Positions 9,157 through 21,532 of a stretch of DNA of 64,000 nucleotides are shown here, piece after piece. Position 1 is the first letter of the stretch. Every line of letters begins with the position of its first letter. A program made the position numbers and the translations under genes. The DNA lies in NCBI RefSeq assembly GCF_001684975.1, contig NZ_MAYH01000012.1, forward strand, positions 1 through 64,000, in the 5' to 3' direction. Source of the DNA: Chryseobacterium artocarpi. Lineage in GTDB: Bacteria > Bacteroidota > Bacteroidia > Flavobacteriales > Weeksellaceae. The notes below the pieces were generated by a model. That model was given only the letters and a program-made list of their open reading frames with translations, was not told where the DNA came from and ran no database searches.

Positions 9157-10872
9157 ATGAAACTTAAAACAAAACTTACATTAGGCGTTGGTCTATTATT
9201 TTTACTGATCGTTTTGCTTTCAGTGATAGGTTCTGTGTATATCAATAAATTAAAGTCCGATACTGAAAAGATCCTTACAGCAAATTATAATAGTCTGGAG
9301 TTCTCTAAAAATATGCTTCTTGCACTGGATCATATAAGTACAGACAGCGCTGTTGCTATTGCCGATTTTCAGAAGAATAACCGATTGCAGGAAAAAAACC
9401 TTACAGAATTTGGAGAAAAAGAAGCTACACAAAACCTGAACCTGCATTTCAACAGCTATTTAAAGGAATCTAATTCTCATAAAGAAAAACTGATTCGGGA
9501 AGATCTTGCAAGGATTATGTCCTTAAATATGAAAGGGATTGAAAGAAAAAGCGATATTGCTATCATTACAGCTGGTAATGCCACTTTCTGGATTGTCAGC
9601 CTGGGAACCGTTTGTTTTCTGATTGCTTTTATCCTGCTTTTCAATCTCCCTCAGACTATCGCAGAGCCTATTGATCAGTTGACGTTCAGTATCAGACAGA
9701 TTGCCAATAAAAACTATAATGAAAGAGTTCATTTTAAGGGAAGCGAAGAGTTTAGCAGCCTTGCAGAATCGTTTAATGTAATGGCGGAAAAACTTCAGGA
9801 ATACGAAAGCAGTAATCTTTCCAAGCAGCTGATGGAGAAAAAACGCATCGAAACACTGGTAAACAATATGCATGATGCAGTGATAGGGTTGGATGAAAAC
9901 CATTTTATCTACATGATCAATGATGAAGCATTAAAAATTACCAATCTTCATAAGGAGGATATCATCGGAAAAACAGCTCATGAAGTGGCTATAAATAACG
10001 ATCTGATGCGGGAATTGCTGAAAAATATTGACCATCCTGTAAAAGATCCCATTAAGATTGTTCGTGATAATAAAGAAAACTATTTTGAACAGGATATTGT
10101 TCCCATCAATATTGTAAAAACTGGAGAAAAGGAAAAGAAATACATTGGTAAAGTGATTCTGCTTAGAAATATCACCCCTTTCAAAGAGCTTGATTTTGCT
10201 AAAACAAATTTTATTGCAACCATTTCCCACGAGCTTAAAACTCCGATTTCTGCTATAAAAATGGGTGTTCAGTTACTCGGGAATCAGAAATTTGGTGAGT
10301 TGAACGAACAGCAGCAGGAATTATTGAAAAGTATCAATGAGGATGGGCAGCGCCTGTTGGATATCACAGGGGAACTTCTCAATCTCTCACAGGTAGAATC
10401 TGGAAATATACGATTGACTGTTGAAAAATGTTCACCAAAAGAAATGGTGCAGTCAGCAGTGAAAAACGTTGAAAAGCTCGCAGAGCAAAAGAATATTTCA
10501 ATTAGTACAGAATATCTTTTGGAAGATACAGACTTCGTAGTAGCGGATTTTGATAAAACAGTTTGGGTAATAAATAATTTCCTTACCAATGCCGTAAAAC
10601 ATTCTTTTCAGGATGAAAATATTCAAATTGTAGTGGAAAGACAAGCATCTTTTGTCCAGTTCAGCATTATAGATACAGGAAGTGGAATTGATGAAAAATA
10701 TCATCGTCAGATCTTTGACCGTTATTTTCAGGTTCCTGGCGAGCATCAGAACGGAACAGGTCTTGGTTTGGCAATATCAAAGAACTTTATAGAAAAACAA
10801 AACGGAGAAATAGGAGTGAAAAGTGCTTTGAATAATGGAAGTACTTTCTTCTTCAGATTGCCGGTAGCGTAA
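9157..10872 (+). CDS. Membrane sensor histidine kinase of the Kdp locus
   Basis: This 571-aa kinase has two membrane helices (about 7-29 and 143-164) flanking a periplasmic sensor of about 110 residues. A HAMP domain (about 165-217), a PAS domain (about 230-340) and a HisKA domain with phosphoacceptor His358 (ISHELKTP) follow. The HATPase domain has an N box (NNFLTNAVKHS), a G1 box (DTGSGID) and a G2 box (GTGLGLAIS). It is adjacent to the truncated KdpD, which lacks a kinase. The two probably act together, with the NtrC-type regulator at 445-1773 as partner. Confidence 0.93.
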   Translation: MKLKTKLTLGVGLLFLLIVLLSVIGSVYINKLKSDTEKILTANYNSLEFSKNMLLALDHISTDSAVAIADFQKNNRLQEKNLTEFGEKEATQNLNLHFNSYLKESNSHKEKLIREDLARIMSLNMKGIERKSDIAIITAGNATFWIVSLGTVCFLIAFILLFNLPQTIAEPIDQLTFSIRQIANKNYNERVHFKGSEEFSSLAESFNVMAEKLQEYESSNLSKQLMEKKRIETLVNNMHDAVIGLDENHFIYMINDEALKITNLHKEDIIGKTAHEVAINNDLMRELLKNIDHPVKDPIKIVRDNKENYFEQDIVPINIVKTGEKEKKYIGKVILLRNITPFKELDFAKTNFIATISHELKTPISAIKMGVQLLGNQKFGELNEQQQELLKSINEDGQRLLDITGELLNLSQVESGNIRLTVEKCSPKEMVQSAVKNVEKLAEQKNISISTEYLLEDTDFVVADFDKTVWVINNFLTNAVKHSFQDENIQIVVERQASFVQFSIIDTGSGIDEKYHRQIFDRYFQVPGEHQNGTGLGLAISKNFIEKQNGEIGVKSALNNGSTFFFRLPVA

Positions 10873-11049
10873 AATTCATCTTTTAATATAGCAAAGGTTA
10901 AGGTTGTTCATATTTTTTCTTTCAACGAGCATAAAAAAGAATGGAAAATTATAAAAAATAAGAATATCATTATTATTGGCTTATAAAAATAAAAAATTAG
11001 CATCTATTTATATCTTATTCTTTATATTTGTTAAATTAAAAATTATAAA
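10873..11049. other. Intergenic region, no gene seen
   Basis: AT-rich sequence between the kinase and the small secreted protein gene. I see no terminator and no small ORF worth reporting. Confidence 0.4.
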
Positions 11050-11514
11050 ATGAGAAGAACTTTACCTTTATTAGCATTATTATTTTTTATCTCATTAAGT
11101 ACTCAGGTTTTCGGTCAGAGTCTTGTGATTGAAATGTTGGACAGCTACAATAAAATGGGAATGACAGAATTTCAGAATGAGGTGAAAAAGATGAATTTTA
11201 AGCTTAGTGATAAAACTCAAAGTGCTGATTTCGTCCTAAATGAATATGAACATCCTACTTACAAGTTTAAGCTGAGCAAATTCGAATATATTAAAGACAA
11301 ATCTCAAAACAGAATTGAATTCGAATTCAATAATTTGGATGATTATAAAAAATATATGGAGGCCTTACAAAGAGGAGGATATAAAGAAACAGAAAAAGGT
11401 AAAACCATTACCAAAGAGCCATATGTAGATTATTATAAAGGAAAGCAGCATATAAGAATGGTTCTTCCAAAAGAAAATCAAAGTACGCCTTATAGTATTC
11501 TTGTATTCAAATAG
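11050..11514 (+). CDS. Small secreted protein of unknown function
   Basis: This 154-aa protein begins with a clear signal peptide (PLLALLFFISLSTQVFGQ, cleavage after about residue 23). The mature part is charged, with many Lys, Glu and Tyr residues, no cysteine and no membrane segment. I do not recognise a family. It is a single-gene unit ending at a strong bidirectional terminator. Confidence 0.75.
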   Translation: MRRTLPLLALLFFISLSTQVFGQSLVIEMLDSYNKMGMTEFQNEVKKMNFKLSDKTQSADFVLNEYEHPTYKFKLSKFEYIKDKSQNRIEFEFNNLDDYKKYMEALQRGGYKETEKGKTITKEPYVDYYKGKQHIRMVLPKENQSTPYSILVFK

Positions 11515-11546
11515 GTAATTCTATAAACTTAAAAGGTTAGAAAAAT

Positions 11547-11578
11547 AAAAGACTGCAGAACTTTCTGCAGTCTTTTTT
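11547..11578. terminator. Bidirectional terminator between secreted protein and ligA
   Basis: A 9-bp stem (GACTGCAGA / TCTGCAGTC) has an A run on the left and a T run on the right, so it can serve both convergent genes. Confidence 0.88.
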
Positions 11579-11602
11579 ATAATAAGGATAATCTTTAATA
11601 AA

Positions 11603-14101
<2,499 letters not shown>

Positions 14102-17100
14102 ATGAGAAAAGTAAAGATTGTACTGGGGTTATTGTTTTTAGGGCTTGGAACAATGGCTTATGCACAGACCACGCAGGCTTCCATTGTAGGAAAAGTAACT
14201 GGACCGGGAAGTTCGGCTCAGGAAAAAGTGAAAGTTACGATCGTAAACGAATCTACAGGATTCAGAACGGAAACGGAGACGAACTCAAAAGGAGAGTATA
14301 TCTTTAAAGAGATTCCGCTGGGAGGACCTTACACCGTAATTGTAAATGAGGATAAGAAAGAAGGTTTCAATGTGAACTTCGGAGATCAGGTGACGGTAAA
14401 TATGGATCTTGGAGGAAGCGGAGAAAACCGTATTGAAGAGGTGAAAATTACAGGAAACTTGAAGAACAAAATTGGTAACCTTGGTGCAGCAACAGCTATT
14501 TCTGCAAAAAATATCGGAATTCTTCCGGTAAACGGACGAAACTTCGCCAATCTTACTGAACTCTCACCTTTAAGCGGTAAAGGAGGAAATCTTTCCGGGC
14601 AGCTTGGTTCTTCTACCAACTTCACGATTGACGGGATGACTGCCAAAAACCCAACTTCTGCCGGAGCTACTACCAGCCGAAGTGGTGCACCTTTCTCTAT
14701 TTCTATTGAAGCTGTACGAGAATTTAAAATTACTACCAATCAATATGATGTAACATTGGGAAGAAGTGGTGGTGGAACGGTAAGTGCCGTTACAAAATCA
14801 GGTACCAATAAATTTTCAGGAAGTGCCTGGGAATATCTGAGAGCAAACTGGCTTTCCAGTCCATACGACATCAGAGGAAATAAGAGAGTGAATGATTTCT
14901 CTACATCACAATTCGGATTCTCATTAGGAGGACCTATCATTAAGAATAAATTACACTTCTTTGTCGCATGGGATCATCAGTTGGATTCAAGACCATTGCT
15001 AATTGCAGATATCAAATCGCCTGAAGATGAGAAAAGACTTAATATAAATACACAAACCCTTAATACATTCCTTGATATTGCAAGGTCAAAATATGGGGTA
15101 GGGAGCGGTCCTCAGTTCGGAAGTTTTGACAAAGTGAGAAACTCTGATGCTGCATTTGTACGTTTAGACTGGCAGATCAATGAAAAACATTTATTGACAT
15201 TAAGAAATAATTTCACGTATGACCTTAATAAAAATGGATTAGGGGATAATACAAGTATCAACTTCTTTGAGTCTTATGGAAATGATAAAAACCTTGATAA
15301 CAGTTTATTATTAACCTTAAGATCAAATTTACAGCCTAATTTAACCAATGAATTAAAAGCTCAGTATTTATATACTTTCCAGGACAGCTATCAGAATAAT
15401 GAATTAGGAAGACCGGTTCCGAGAGCTATTGTTGAAAGTGTGACAACCCCAGGGCTGGGAGCTACCAGTATCCAGATCGGAGGACATCGTTTTGCACAGG
15501 AAAGCTTTAGAAATAATGTATTCCAGATTGTAGATAACTTATACTACAATACAGATAAGGTAAAATATACTTTTGGTGCTGATTTAATGTATACCACAGC
15601 AAAATCAATCTACGGAAGTGAAGTGAACGGAAGATTTCATTTCCAGGGAATGGATAATTTTGATAAGATGACACCTTATAGATTTTACAGAGAGGTTCCT
15701 TTAATGGCTGATCCTTCAGTACGATCTAATATCTGGAATCTTGGGGTATACGGGCAGTTCCAGACTAAAATTGCAAAAGGTCTTGATTTGATGGCGGGGA
15801 TTAGATTAGACTATGGCGGTTATCCGAAAGCTGAATTCAATCAGAAATTATATGATGAGATGGGGATCAGAACGGATAACAAGATCAAATCATTTGTTAT
15901 CCAGCCTAGATTCCAGTTTGAATGGAATATCAACGAAGGAAATAAAGATTTCCTGAAGTTTGGTGCCGGAGTATTCTCTTCAGATATTAATAATTATATG
16001 ATCATCAACAACCTTGTATTCGATGGAAAACATCTTGCTACAGTAGATGTAACTGCTAAAGATGTTCCGTTCCCGGATTTCAACAATTATAGAAATGATT
16101 ATAATAGTATTCCTACACTATCTCAGTATCAGATTCCTACGATCAACTATACAGGGAAAGATGCTAAAATCCCAATTGTGTATAAAGCGAATATCTCCTA
16201 TACTCACTTCTTCAATGAAAGATTCAGAGCAGGAATTGCAGGATATATGGCTTTGGGAAGAAACAATTATTACTACTATGACCGTAATATGAAGGTAGAC
16301 CCGTTCTTCACATTGGATAATGAAGGCGGAAGAGGTGTTTTCGTTCCGGCAGGTAGCATTACCAATAATGGGAACAGTGTAAGTTTTGACTGGAAAAAAG
16401 GAAGAATCAATAATAATTTCGGAAGAGTACTGGAGTTGGTAAGTGATGGTAAAGTAAACCAGTTTTCATGGGTCGTAGACACAAGTTACCGTTACTGGAA
16501 AGACGGAGAAATCACAGCAAGTTATACATGGTCTGATATTAAAGATAATACTTCTTATAACGGAAACGTAGCCAACTCTGCAACATTATCTACGATGATC
16601 CAGAGTGATCCAAGAAACCTGAGAATGACTTATTCTGATAACCAGTTCCGTAATAAAGTAGTTATCTATGGTAACTCGCCTACGATTGCAGGATTCACTT
16701 TAGGATTAAGATACTCAGGAATCGGAGGAACACGTTTCTCTGTAACAGCAGGAGGAAATATCAATGGAGATTTTGTTGATTCTAATGACCTTGCTTACAT
16801 TTTCCCTAACCTGACTCAACCGTTATTGAACGATCCGGAAGTAGGTAAAGCTTTAAAAGATTATATCACGGATTATAACAATAAAATAGCAGAACGTAAC
16901 GGCGGTAAAAACGGATTCTATGGGGTTTGGGATGTACGTGTAGCCAAGAAAATCAAATTTGATAAAATTGGAGCATTCGAATTATCTGTAGATATTTTCA
17001 ACGTTGCTAATTTATTGAATAAAGAATGGGGCGTAAATAAGTCTTACGGAAATATGTCGCTGTACAGAATAACAAAATTCAATCCGGATACCAGACAGTT

Positions 17101-17185
17101 TGAATATGTTAAGAATACCAGCGGTTTAGCTCCTCTATCAGGAAATCCATATCAGATTCAGATTGGAGCAAAATATAGTTTTTAA
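14102..17185 (+). CDS. TonB-dependent outer-membrane receptor, Oar-like with carboxypeptidase-regulatory domain
   Basis: This 1027-aa receptor has a signal peptide (KIVLGLLFLGLGTMAYAQ) and a carboxypeptidase-regulatory-like beta-sandwich (about 25-110; SKGEYIFKEIPLG). A plug domain follows (about 130-240; VNGRNFANLTELSP, STNFTIDGM, SGGGTVSAVTKSGTN), then a long beta-barrel ending in aromatic YSF. The family takes up large or scarce substrates in a TonB-dependent manner, or in the Oar type affects surface properties. The ligand cannot be read from sequence. The glycerophosphodiesterase gene downstream hints at phosphorus compounds, which is weak inference. Confidence 0.92.
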   Translation: MRKVKIVLGLLFLGLGTMAYAQTTQASIVGKVTGPGSSAQEKVKVTIVNESTGFRTETETNSKGEYIFKEIPLGGPYTVIVNEDKKEGFNVNFGDQVTVNMDLGGSGENRIEEVKITGNLKNKIGNLGAATAISAKNIGILPVNGRNFANLTELSPLSGKGGNLSGQLGSSTNFTIDGMTAKNPTSAGATTSRSGAPFSISIEAVREFKITTNQYDVTLGRSGGGTVSAVTKSGTNKFSGSAWEYLRANWLSSPYDIRGNKRVNDFSTSQFGFSLGGPIIKNKLHFFVAWDHQLDSRPLLIADIKSPEDEKRLNINTQTLNTFLDIARSKYGVGSGPQFGSFDKVRNSDAAFVRLDWQINEKHLLTLRNNFTYDLNKNGLGDNTSINFFESYGNDKNLDNSLLLTLRSNLQPNLTNELKAQYLYTFQDSYQNNELGRPVPRAIVESVTTPGLGATSIQIGGHRFAQESFRNNVFQIVDNLYYNTDKVKYTFGADLMYTTAKSIYGSEVNGRFHFQGMDNFDKMTPYRFYREVPLMADPSVRSNIWNLGVYGQFQTKIAKGLDLMAGIRLDYGGYPKAEFNQKLYDEMGIRTDNKIKSFVIQPRFQFEWNINEGNKDFLKFGAGVFSSDINNYMIINNLVFDGKHLATVDVTAKDVPFPDFNNYRNDYNSIPTLSQYQIPTINYTGKDAKIPIVYKANISYTHFFNERFRAGIAGYMALGRNNYYYYDRNMKVDPFFTLDNEGGRGVFVPAGSITNNGNSVSFDWKKGRINNNFGRVLELVSDGKVNQFSWVVDTSYRYWKDGEITASYTWSDIKDNTSYNGNVANSATLSTMIQSDPRNLRMTYSDNQFRNKVVIYGNSPTIAGFTLGLRYSGIGGTRFSVTAGGNINGDFVDSNDLAYIFPNLTQPLLNDPEVGKALKDYITDYNNKIAERNGGKNGFYGVWDVRVAKKIKFDKIGAFELSVDIFNVANLLNKEWGVNKSYGNMSLYRITKFNPDTRQFEYVKNTSGLAPLSGNPYQIQIGAKYSF

Positions 17186-17202
17186 TCTGTTCTAAATATT
17201 TT

Positions 17203-17258
17203 AAACCACAAAAGGCAAGATCAAATATTCATTAAAGATCCCAACCCTTTTGTGGTTT
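17203..17258 (+). terminator. Stem-loop after the Oar-like receptor
   Basis: A 13-bp perfect stem (AAACCACAAAAGG / CCTTTTGTGGTTT) with a loop of about 30 nt is followed by a T-rich run. Confidence 0.7.
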
Positions 17259-17348
17259 ATGTTTTTTAAGATGTCCTGTAGGCTTAAATTATAATAACTA
17301 CCTTTATCAAAAGTTTCAGGACTTTGTTTTAATTATCTAATTTATATT

Positions 17349-18095
17349 ATGAAAAATTTTATCTTAGGGTTAGCAGTTTTAAGTACAGTTTTGATGAAAG
17401 CACAAACCCAGATCATTGCACACAGAGGATACTTCCAGGCTCAGCCTCCAACCACGGAAAATTCTATAAAATCATTAGAAAATGCTCAGAAACTTAAAGT
17501 ATACGGTTCTGAATTTGACGTGAGAATGACTAAAGACGGAATATTGGTCATCAATCATGATGAACACCACGGTAAAATGGAAATTTCCGAAACATCATTC
17601 AAAGAATTGGAAGCTTTGAGGTTATCAAACGGTGAAAAGTTCCCAACTTTAAAAGATTATCTGAAACAAGGTAAAAAAGATTCTTCCGTAAAGCTGATTG
17701 TAGAAATTAAACCAGCCAAAACACCTGAAATAGAAAACGAAATCACTCAAAAGACGATTAAAATGATCAAGGATATGAAACTGGAGTCTCAAAGTGAATT
17801 TATTTCTTTCAGTCTTAATATCTGTAAAGAGATCAAAAAACTGGCACCAGCATTTAAGGTTCAGTATCTGAATGGAGAACTGTCACCGGAGCAGATCAAA
17901 AAAGAAGGGTTAGATGGTATGGATTACCACTACAGCGTTTTCCAAAAGAACCCAACATGGATTGCTGAAGCAAAAGCATTGGGGCTTATCACCAATTCAT
18001 GGACAGTAAACGATCCTGCTATCTACGATGAGTTAAAAAATCAGGGAATAGGATTTGTAACAACCAACATTCCTGAGCAATTGAAAAACAAGTAA
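17349..18095 (+). CDS. glpQ: Secreted glycerophosphodiester phosphodiesterase
   Basis: This 248-aa enzyme hydrolyses glycerophosphodiesters to glycerol-3-phosphate and an alcohol. A signal peptide (residues 1-18, ending MKAQ) places it in the periplasm or outside. GDPD-family catalytic elements are visible: IAHRGY, the metal site E-x-D in GSEFDVRMTKDG, and VINHDEHHG. The C-terminal NSWTVNDP motif is also typical. The gene has its own terminator and is followed by a SusC/SusD/phosphoesterase operon. Confidence 0.92.
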   Translation: MKNFILGLAVLSTVLMKAQTQIIAHRGYFQAQPPTTENSIKSLENAQKLKVYGSEFDVRMTKDGILVINHDEHHGKMEISETSFKELEALRLSNGEKFPTLKDYLKQGKKDSSVKLIVEIKPAKTPEIENEITQKTIKMIKDMKLESQSEFISFSLNICKEIKKLAPAFKVQYLNGELSPEQIKKEGLDGMDYHYSVFQKNPTWIAEAKALGLITNSWTVNDPAIYDELKNQGIGFVTTNIPEQLKNK

Positions 18096-18141
18096 AGAAT
18101 TTTAGCACTCAAGCTAATATTACAAACGAAGGACTAAACAT

Positions 18142-18192
18142 TCCCATCCTTTGGAGGGGTGTCAAAAATTCAAAGAATTTTTGACAGGATGG
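18142..18192. repeat. Palindromic intergenic element
   Basis: A perfect 11-bp inverted repeat, GTCAAAAATTC-AAA-GAATTTTTGAC (18161-18185), is nested between CCATCCT and AGGATGG arms. This nested structure looks like a mobile REP-type element rather than a simple terminator. From memory, similar sequences recur in Chryseobacterium genomes; only one copy is in this window. Confidence 0.55.
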
Positions 18193-18210
18193 TTCTTCAG
18201 TAACATAATC

Positions 18211-18250
18211 TACCGTCTGTCTCTTTATAGGGACAGACGGTATTTTTTAT
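18211..18250 (+). terminator. Intrinsic terminator after glpQ
   Basis: The stem TACCGTCTGTC / GACAGACGGTA (11 bp), with a loop of about 10 nt, is followed by TTTTTT. Confidence 0.88.
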
Positions 18251-18547
18251 ACCAAAATCCCCATTTAAAGTAGCTAAATAGATTTTTAAATACTTTTGAA
18301 AGTTGTAATATATTGCTAATTAGTATTTTATGTTTTATTATCTCAAGTGAAGACAATAAATATAAGCAAATAAAACGCTAAAATACTGTTAAAAATACTT
18401 AATTGCTTAAAGGTTTGTTTATCAGTATTGTATGTAATGTTGTTAAGGATAAATTAATATACTATTCAATAAATATTTAATTAATGTTAAAATATTGTTA
18501 AAACCATACCCATAATGTCTGTTTAATTTTGCGCAAACAAAAAGGAA
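18251..18547 (+). promoter_or_regulatory. Upstream region of the SusC operon with -7 element
   Basis: AT-rich region with several TTAAAATA(T)TGTTAAAA words. TAATTTTG at 18524-18531 matches TAnnTTTG and lies 17 bp before the SusC ATG. No small gene is seen. Confidence 0.5.
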
Positions 18548-21520
18548 ATGCGTAAAGAGACACAAAAGTTGTTGGTTTTGTCGCTGTTAGGATTTTTCAG
18601 TGCCACCCTAACGGCTCAGCAGAAAGCTAAAAAAGACACAATCAAAGGACTTGACGAAGTAGTAGTAACTGCTTTGGGAATCAAAAGGCAGGACAAATCA
18701 TTAGGATATGCCACCCAGACTGTTAAATCTGAAGAAATTCTGAGAACCCAAAACAATAACTGGGCACAGGCTTTAGAAGGGAAAGTGGCTGGTCTGAAAA
18801 TTCAGACGGCTGGAGCAGGACCATTGGGGACAACCCGTATCACGCTTCGTGGAGACATTTCCATGAACATGGGAAATAATGATGCTCTGATTGTTGTAGA
18901 CGGCGTTCCTTTGAGTGGAAATAAAACCGGAACCGGAACATCCGCATACGGAGCTGGTTCAGGAGGTGACCTACCTATTGATTACGGAGACAGCTTCAAT
19001 AGTATTAACCCTGATGATATTGAATCCATCTCTATTCTGAAAGGACCTACGGCAGCAGCATTATATGGCTCAAGAGGTTCAAGGGGAGCAATCATGATCA
19101 CTACGAAATCCGGGAAAAGTAAAAAAGGAAAAGTTCAGATCAGCTTCAATTCATATTCAAGTTATGATACCGTTCTTAAATGGCCCGATTATCAATATGA
19201 ATACGGACAGGGAACCCAGCAGAAAGATAAAAACGGAAATTATTACTATTCATACGGAAACTCTGTTGATGGAATCAATACAGGCTCTACAAGTAGTGCT
19301 TTCGGACCTAAGTTTGCAGGGCAATACTATTTCCAATACGACCCAACCATAGAAACGCAGGGTACAGAAAGACAGCTTTGGAGACCTTATACCAACAATA
19401 TCAAAGATTTCTGGCAGGTAGGTTCCAATTATTCAAACAGTTTTGCAATAGAACATTCCAATGAAACAACAGCTTTCAGAACTTCACTTACTTATCTGAA
19501 AAATGAATGGATGATGCCTAATACAGGTTTCAACAGATTCAGTGCTGCATTGTCTTTAGATCATAAGCTAAGCAGCAGATTGAAAATAGGAACCAAGATG
19601 AACTTTAGTCAGACTAAAAGTGATAATCTTCCGGCAACAGGATACAACAACCAATCAATCTCATATTTCATGATTTTTCAGAATCCGAACGTAGATTTGG
19701 CTTGGTATAAACCTATCTGGAAAAAAGGACAAGAACAGCTTGAGCAGGTTCACCCTTTCAGCTCTTACATTGATAACCCTTATCTGATTGCCTATGAAAA
19801 CCTGAACGGAACCAATAAAAAAACGATTACAGGAAATATTAATATCAGTTACCAGCTGGCAAAAAACCTTGATGTAGTTTATAAAACCGGATTGGAATGG
19901 AACAATGAACTTCGTACCCAAAGAAGACCGTGGAGCTCTGCAAATTACGCGAAAGGCTTCTACAGAGAACAACATATCAGATACATGGATCTGAATAACG
20001 ATGTATTATTTACCTATAAAAATAAATTTGGAAACCTTGGATTCACAGCTTCTGCCGGAGGAAACATCAGATATCATGAATACACCATGAATGATTACAG
20101 AGCCAACGGACTGAATAAAGTAGGGCTTTACCAGCTTTCTAATGGGATACAAGTGGAATATAAGCTGCCAAAACCAAACGATAAGCAGGTAAATAGTGTT
20201 TATGCATTGGCAAACTTGAGCTATAAAGACATGATATTCCTGGATGTGACGGCAAGAAACGACTGGAGTAGTACATTACCTAGTCAGAATAGATCGTATT
20301 TTTATCCATCAGTAGCATCATCTTTTGTTCTTTCTGATATCTTTAAAATAAAATCAGATCAATTAAACTTCTGGAAGCTGAGGTTATCGTGGTCCCAGGT
20401 AGGAAATGATACTTACACTTATATGCTTGATAAGTATTATGAAAACAGCTCATTTGTGGGGTCAGTAGAATCTCCTTTACTATTCCAGAATCCGAATCTT
20501 AGACCGGAAATGATCACCAATATCGAAGGAGGAATGGATTTTACAGTTCTTAAAAACCGACTGACATTCAATTTTACTGCATATCAGAACAATTCTAAAG
20601 ACCAATCTGTTATTATCCCAATGTTATACGAAACAGGTTACAACAAAAGGATTATCAATTCCGGAGAGTTAAGAAACAGAGGAATTGAAATGACTTTGAA
20701 TGTCTATCCAATCAAGAATAAAAATTTCTCATGGAACGTGAATGCCAACTGGTCTATGAACAGAAACAAAATCCTTTCCCTTCCTGAAGAATTCCAGGGA
20801 AAACCTTATACCATGGGAAGTGTAGGAAGTGTAGTGTTTTATAATGCTGTAGTCGGAGGTTCATTAGGAGATATTTACGGAGCAGGATTAGTTTATTCAC
20901 CAGACGGGCAGGTAGTTTATGATAAAGATGGATTAACATTAAAATCAACAGATGTCAATAAAATAGGAAACGCTTATCCAAAATGGAGAGCAGGTCTTCA
21001 AAATGAATTTAGATATAAAAATATTTCTGTTAGTTTCTCCTTTGACGGACAATATAAAGGAATGGCATATTCACACTCTCATCATAAGATGTCTGAACAA
21101 GGGAAACTTACCCATACATTGGCTGGAAGAGACAATCCGGGTGGTTTGATCGTAGGACAGGGTGTCGTTCAGAATCCTGACGGAAGTTTTTCACCTAATA
21201 CAAAAGGAGTTTCCGTTTCCAGTTATTATGGAGATTATTACAGAAGAGCCAATGTGGAAACCAATTCATTTGATACCTCATTCATTAAGCTGAGAGATGC
21301 AAGAATCTCTTATTCTTTCCCTAAATCCATTGTTGAACCTTTAAAAGTTACCGATATCACCCTTGCTTTATTCGGAAGAAACCTTTGGATGTGGACCAAG
21401 TTCCCATTATTCGATCCGGAAGCAGCTACATTGGATGATTCTACCATTGTGCCGGGAGTTGAAATGGGGCAATTGCCTCAGGCAAGAACCGTGGGAATTC
21501 AGTTAAATGTTAAATTCTAA
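18548..21520 (+). CDS. SusC/RagA-family TonB-linked outer-membrane receptor
   Basis: This 990-aa protein has a signal peptide (LLVLSLLGFFSATLTAQ) and then the SusC-type junction DEVVVTALGIKRQ leading into a plug domain (ALEGKVAGLKIQ, TTRITLRGD, DALIVVDGVPL, ISILKGPTAAALYGSRG). The barrel occupies the rest of the protein. Unlike many SusC proteins it lacks the N-terminal carboxypeptidase-like domain, so the plug begins almost directly after the signal. Together with the SusD-like lipoprotein 12 bp downstream it should form a pedal-bin importer. The third gene, a phosphoesterase, suggests an organophosphate-type substrate (inference). Confidence 0.95.
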   Translation: MRKETQKLLVLSLLGFFSATLTAQQKAKKDTIKGLDEVVVTALGIKRQDKSLGYATQTVKSEEILRTQNNNWAQALEGKVAGLKIQTAGAGPLGTTRITLRGDISMNMGNNDALIVVDGVPLSGNKTGTGTSAYGAGSGGDLPIDYGDSFNSINPDDIESISILKGPTAAALYGSRGSRGAIMITTKSGKSKKGKVQISFNSYSSYDTVLKWPDYQYEYGQGTQQKDKNGNYYYSYGNSVDGINTGSTSSAFGPKFAGQYYFQYDPTIETQGTERQLWRPYTNNIKDFWQVGSNYSNSFAIEHSNETTAFRTSLTYLKNEWMMPNTGFNRFSAALSLDHKLSSRLKIGTKMNFSQTKSDNLPATGYNNQSISYFMIFQNPNVDLAWYKPIWKKGQEQLEQVHPFSSYIDNPYLIAYENLNGTNKKTITGNINISYQLAKNLDVVYKTGLEWNNELRTQRRPWSSANYAKGFYREQHIRYMDLNNDVLFTYKNKFGNLGFTASAGGNIRYHEYTMNDYRANGLNKVGLYQLSNGIQVEYKLPKPNDKQVNSVYALANLSYKDMIFLDVTARNDWSSTLPSQNRSYFYPSVASSFVLSDIFKIKSDQLNFWKLRLSWSQVGNDTYTYMLDKYYENSSFVGSVESPLLFQNPNLRPEMITNIEGGMDFTVLKNRLTFNFTAYQNNSKDQSVIIPMLYETGYNKRIINSGELRNRGIEMTLNVYPIKNKNFSWNVNANWSMNRNKILSLPEEFQGKPYTMGSVGSVVFYNAVVGGSLGDIYGAGLVYSPDGQVVYDKDGLTLKSTDVNKIGNAYPKWRAGLQNEFRYKNISVSFSFDGQYKGMAYSHSHHKMSEQGKLTHTLAGRDNPGGLIVGQGVVQNPDGSFSPNTKGVSVSSYYGDYYRRANVETNSFDTSFIKLRDARISYSFPKSIVEPLKVTDITLALFGRNLWMWTKFPLFDPEAATLDDSTIVPGVEMGQLPQARTVGIQLNVKF

Positions 21521-21532
21521 AAATCAGAAAAA

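Noticed and set aside
9523-9903. A 126-codon antisense ORF within the histidine kinase gene
   Set aside because: It is the complement of HAMP/PAS coding sequence; its composition is that of a shadow frame.
16062-16292. A 76-codon plus-strand frame inside the Oar-like receptor
   Set aside because: It is an alternative frame within a continuous TonB receptor barrel and is AT-driven.
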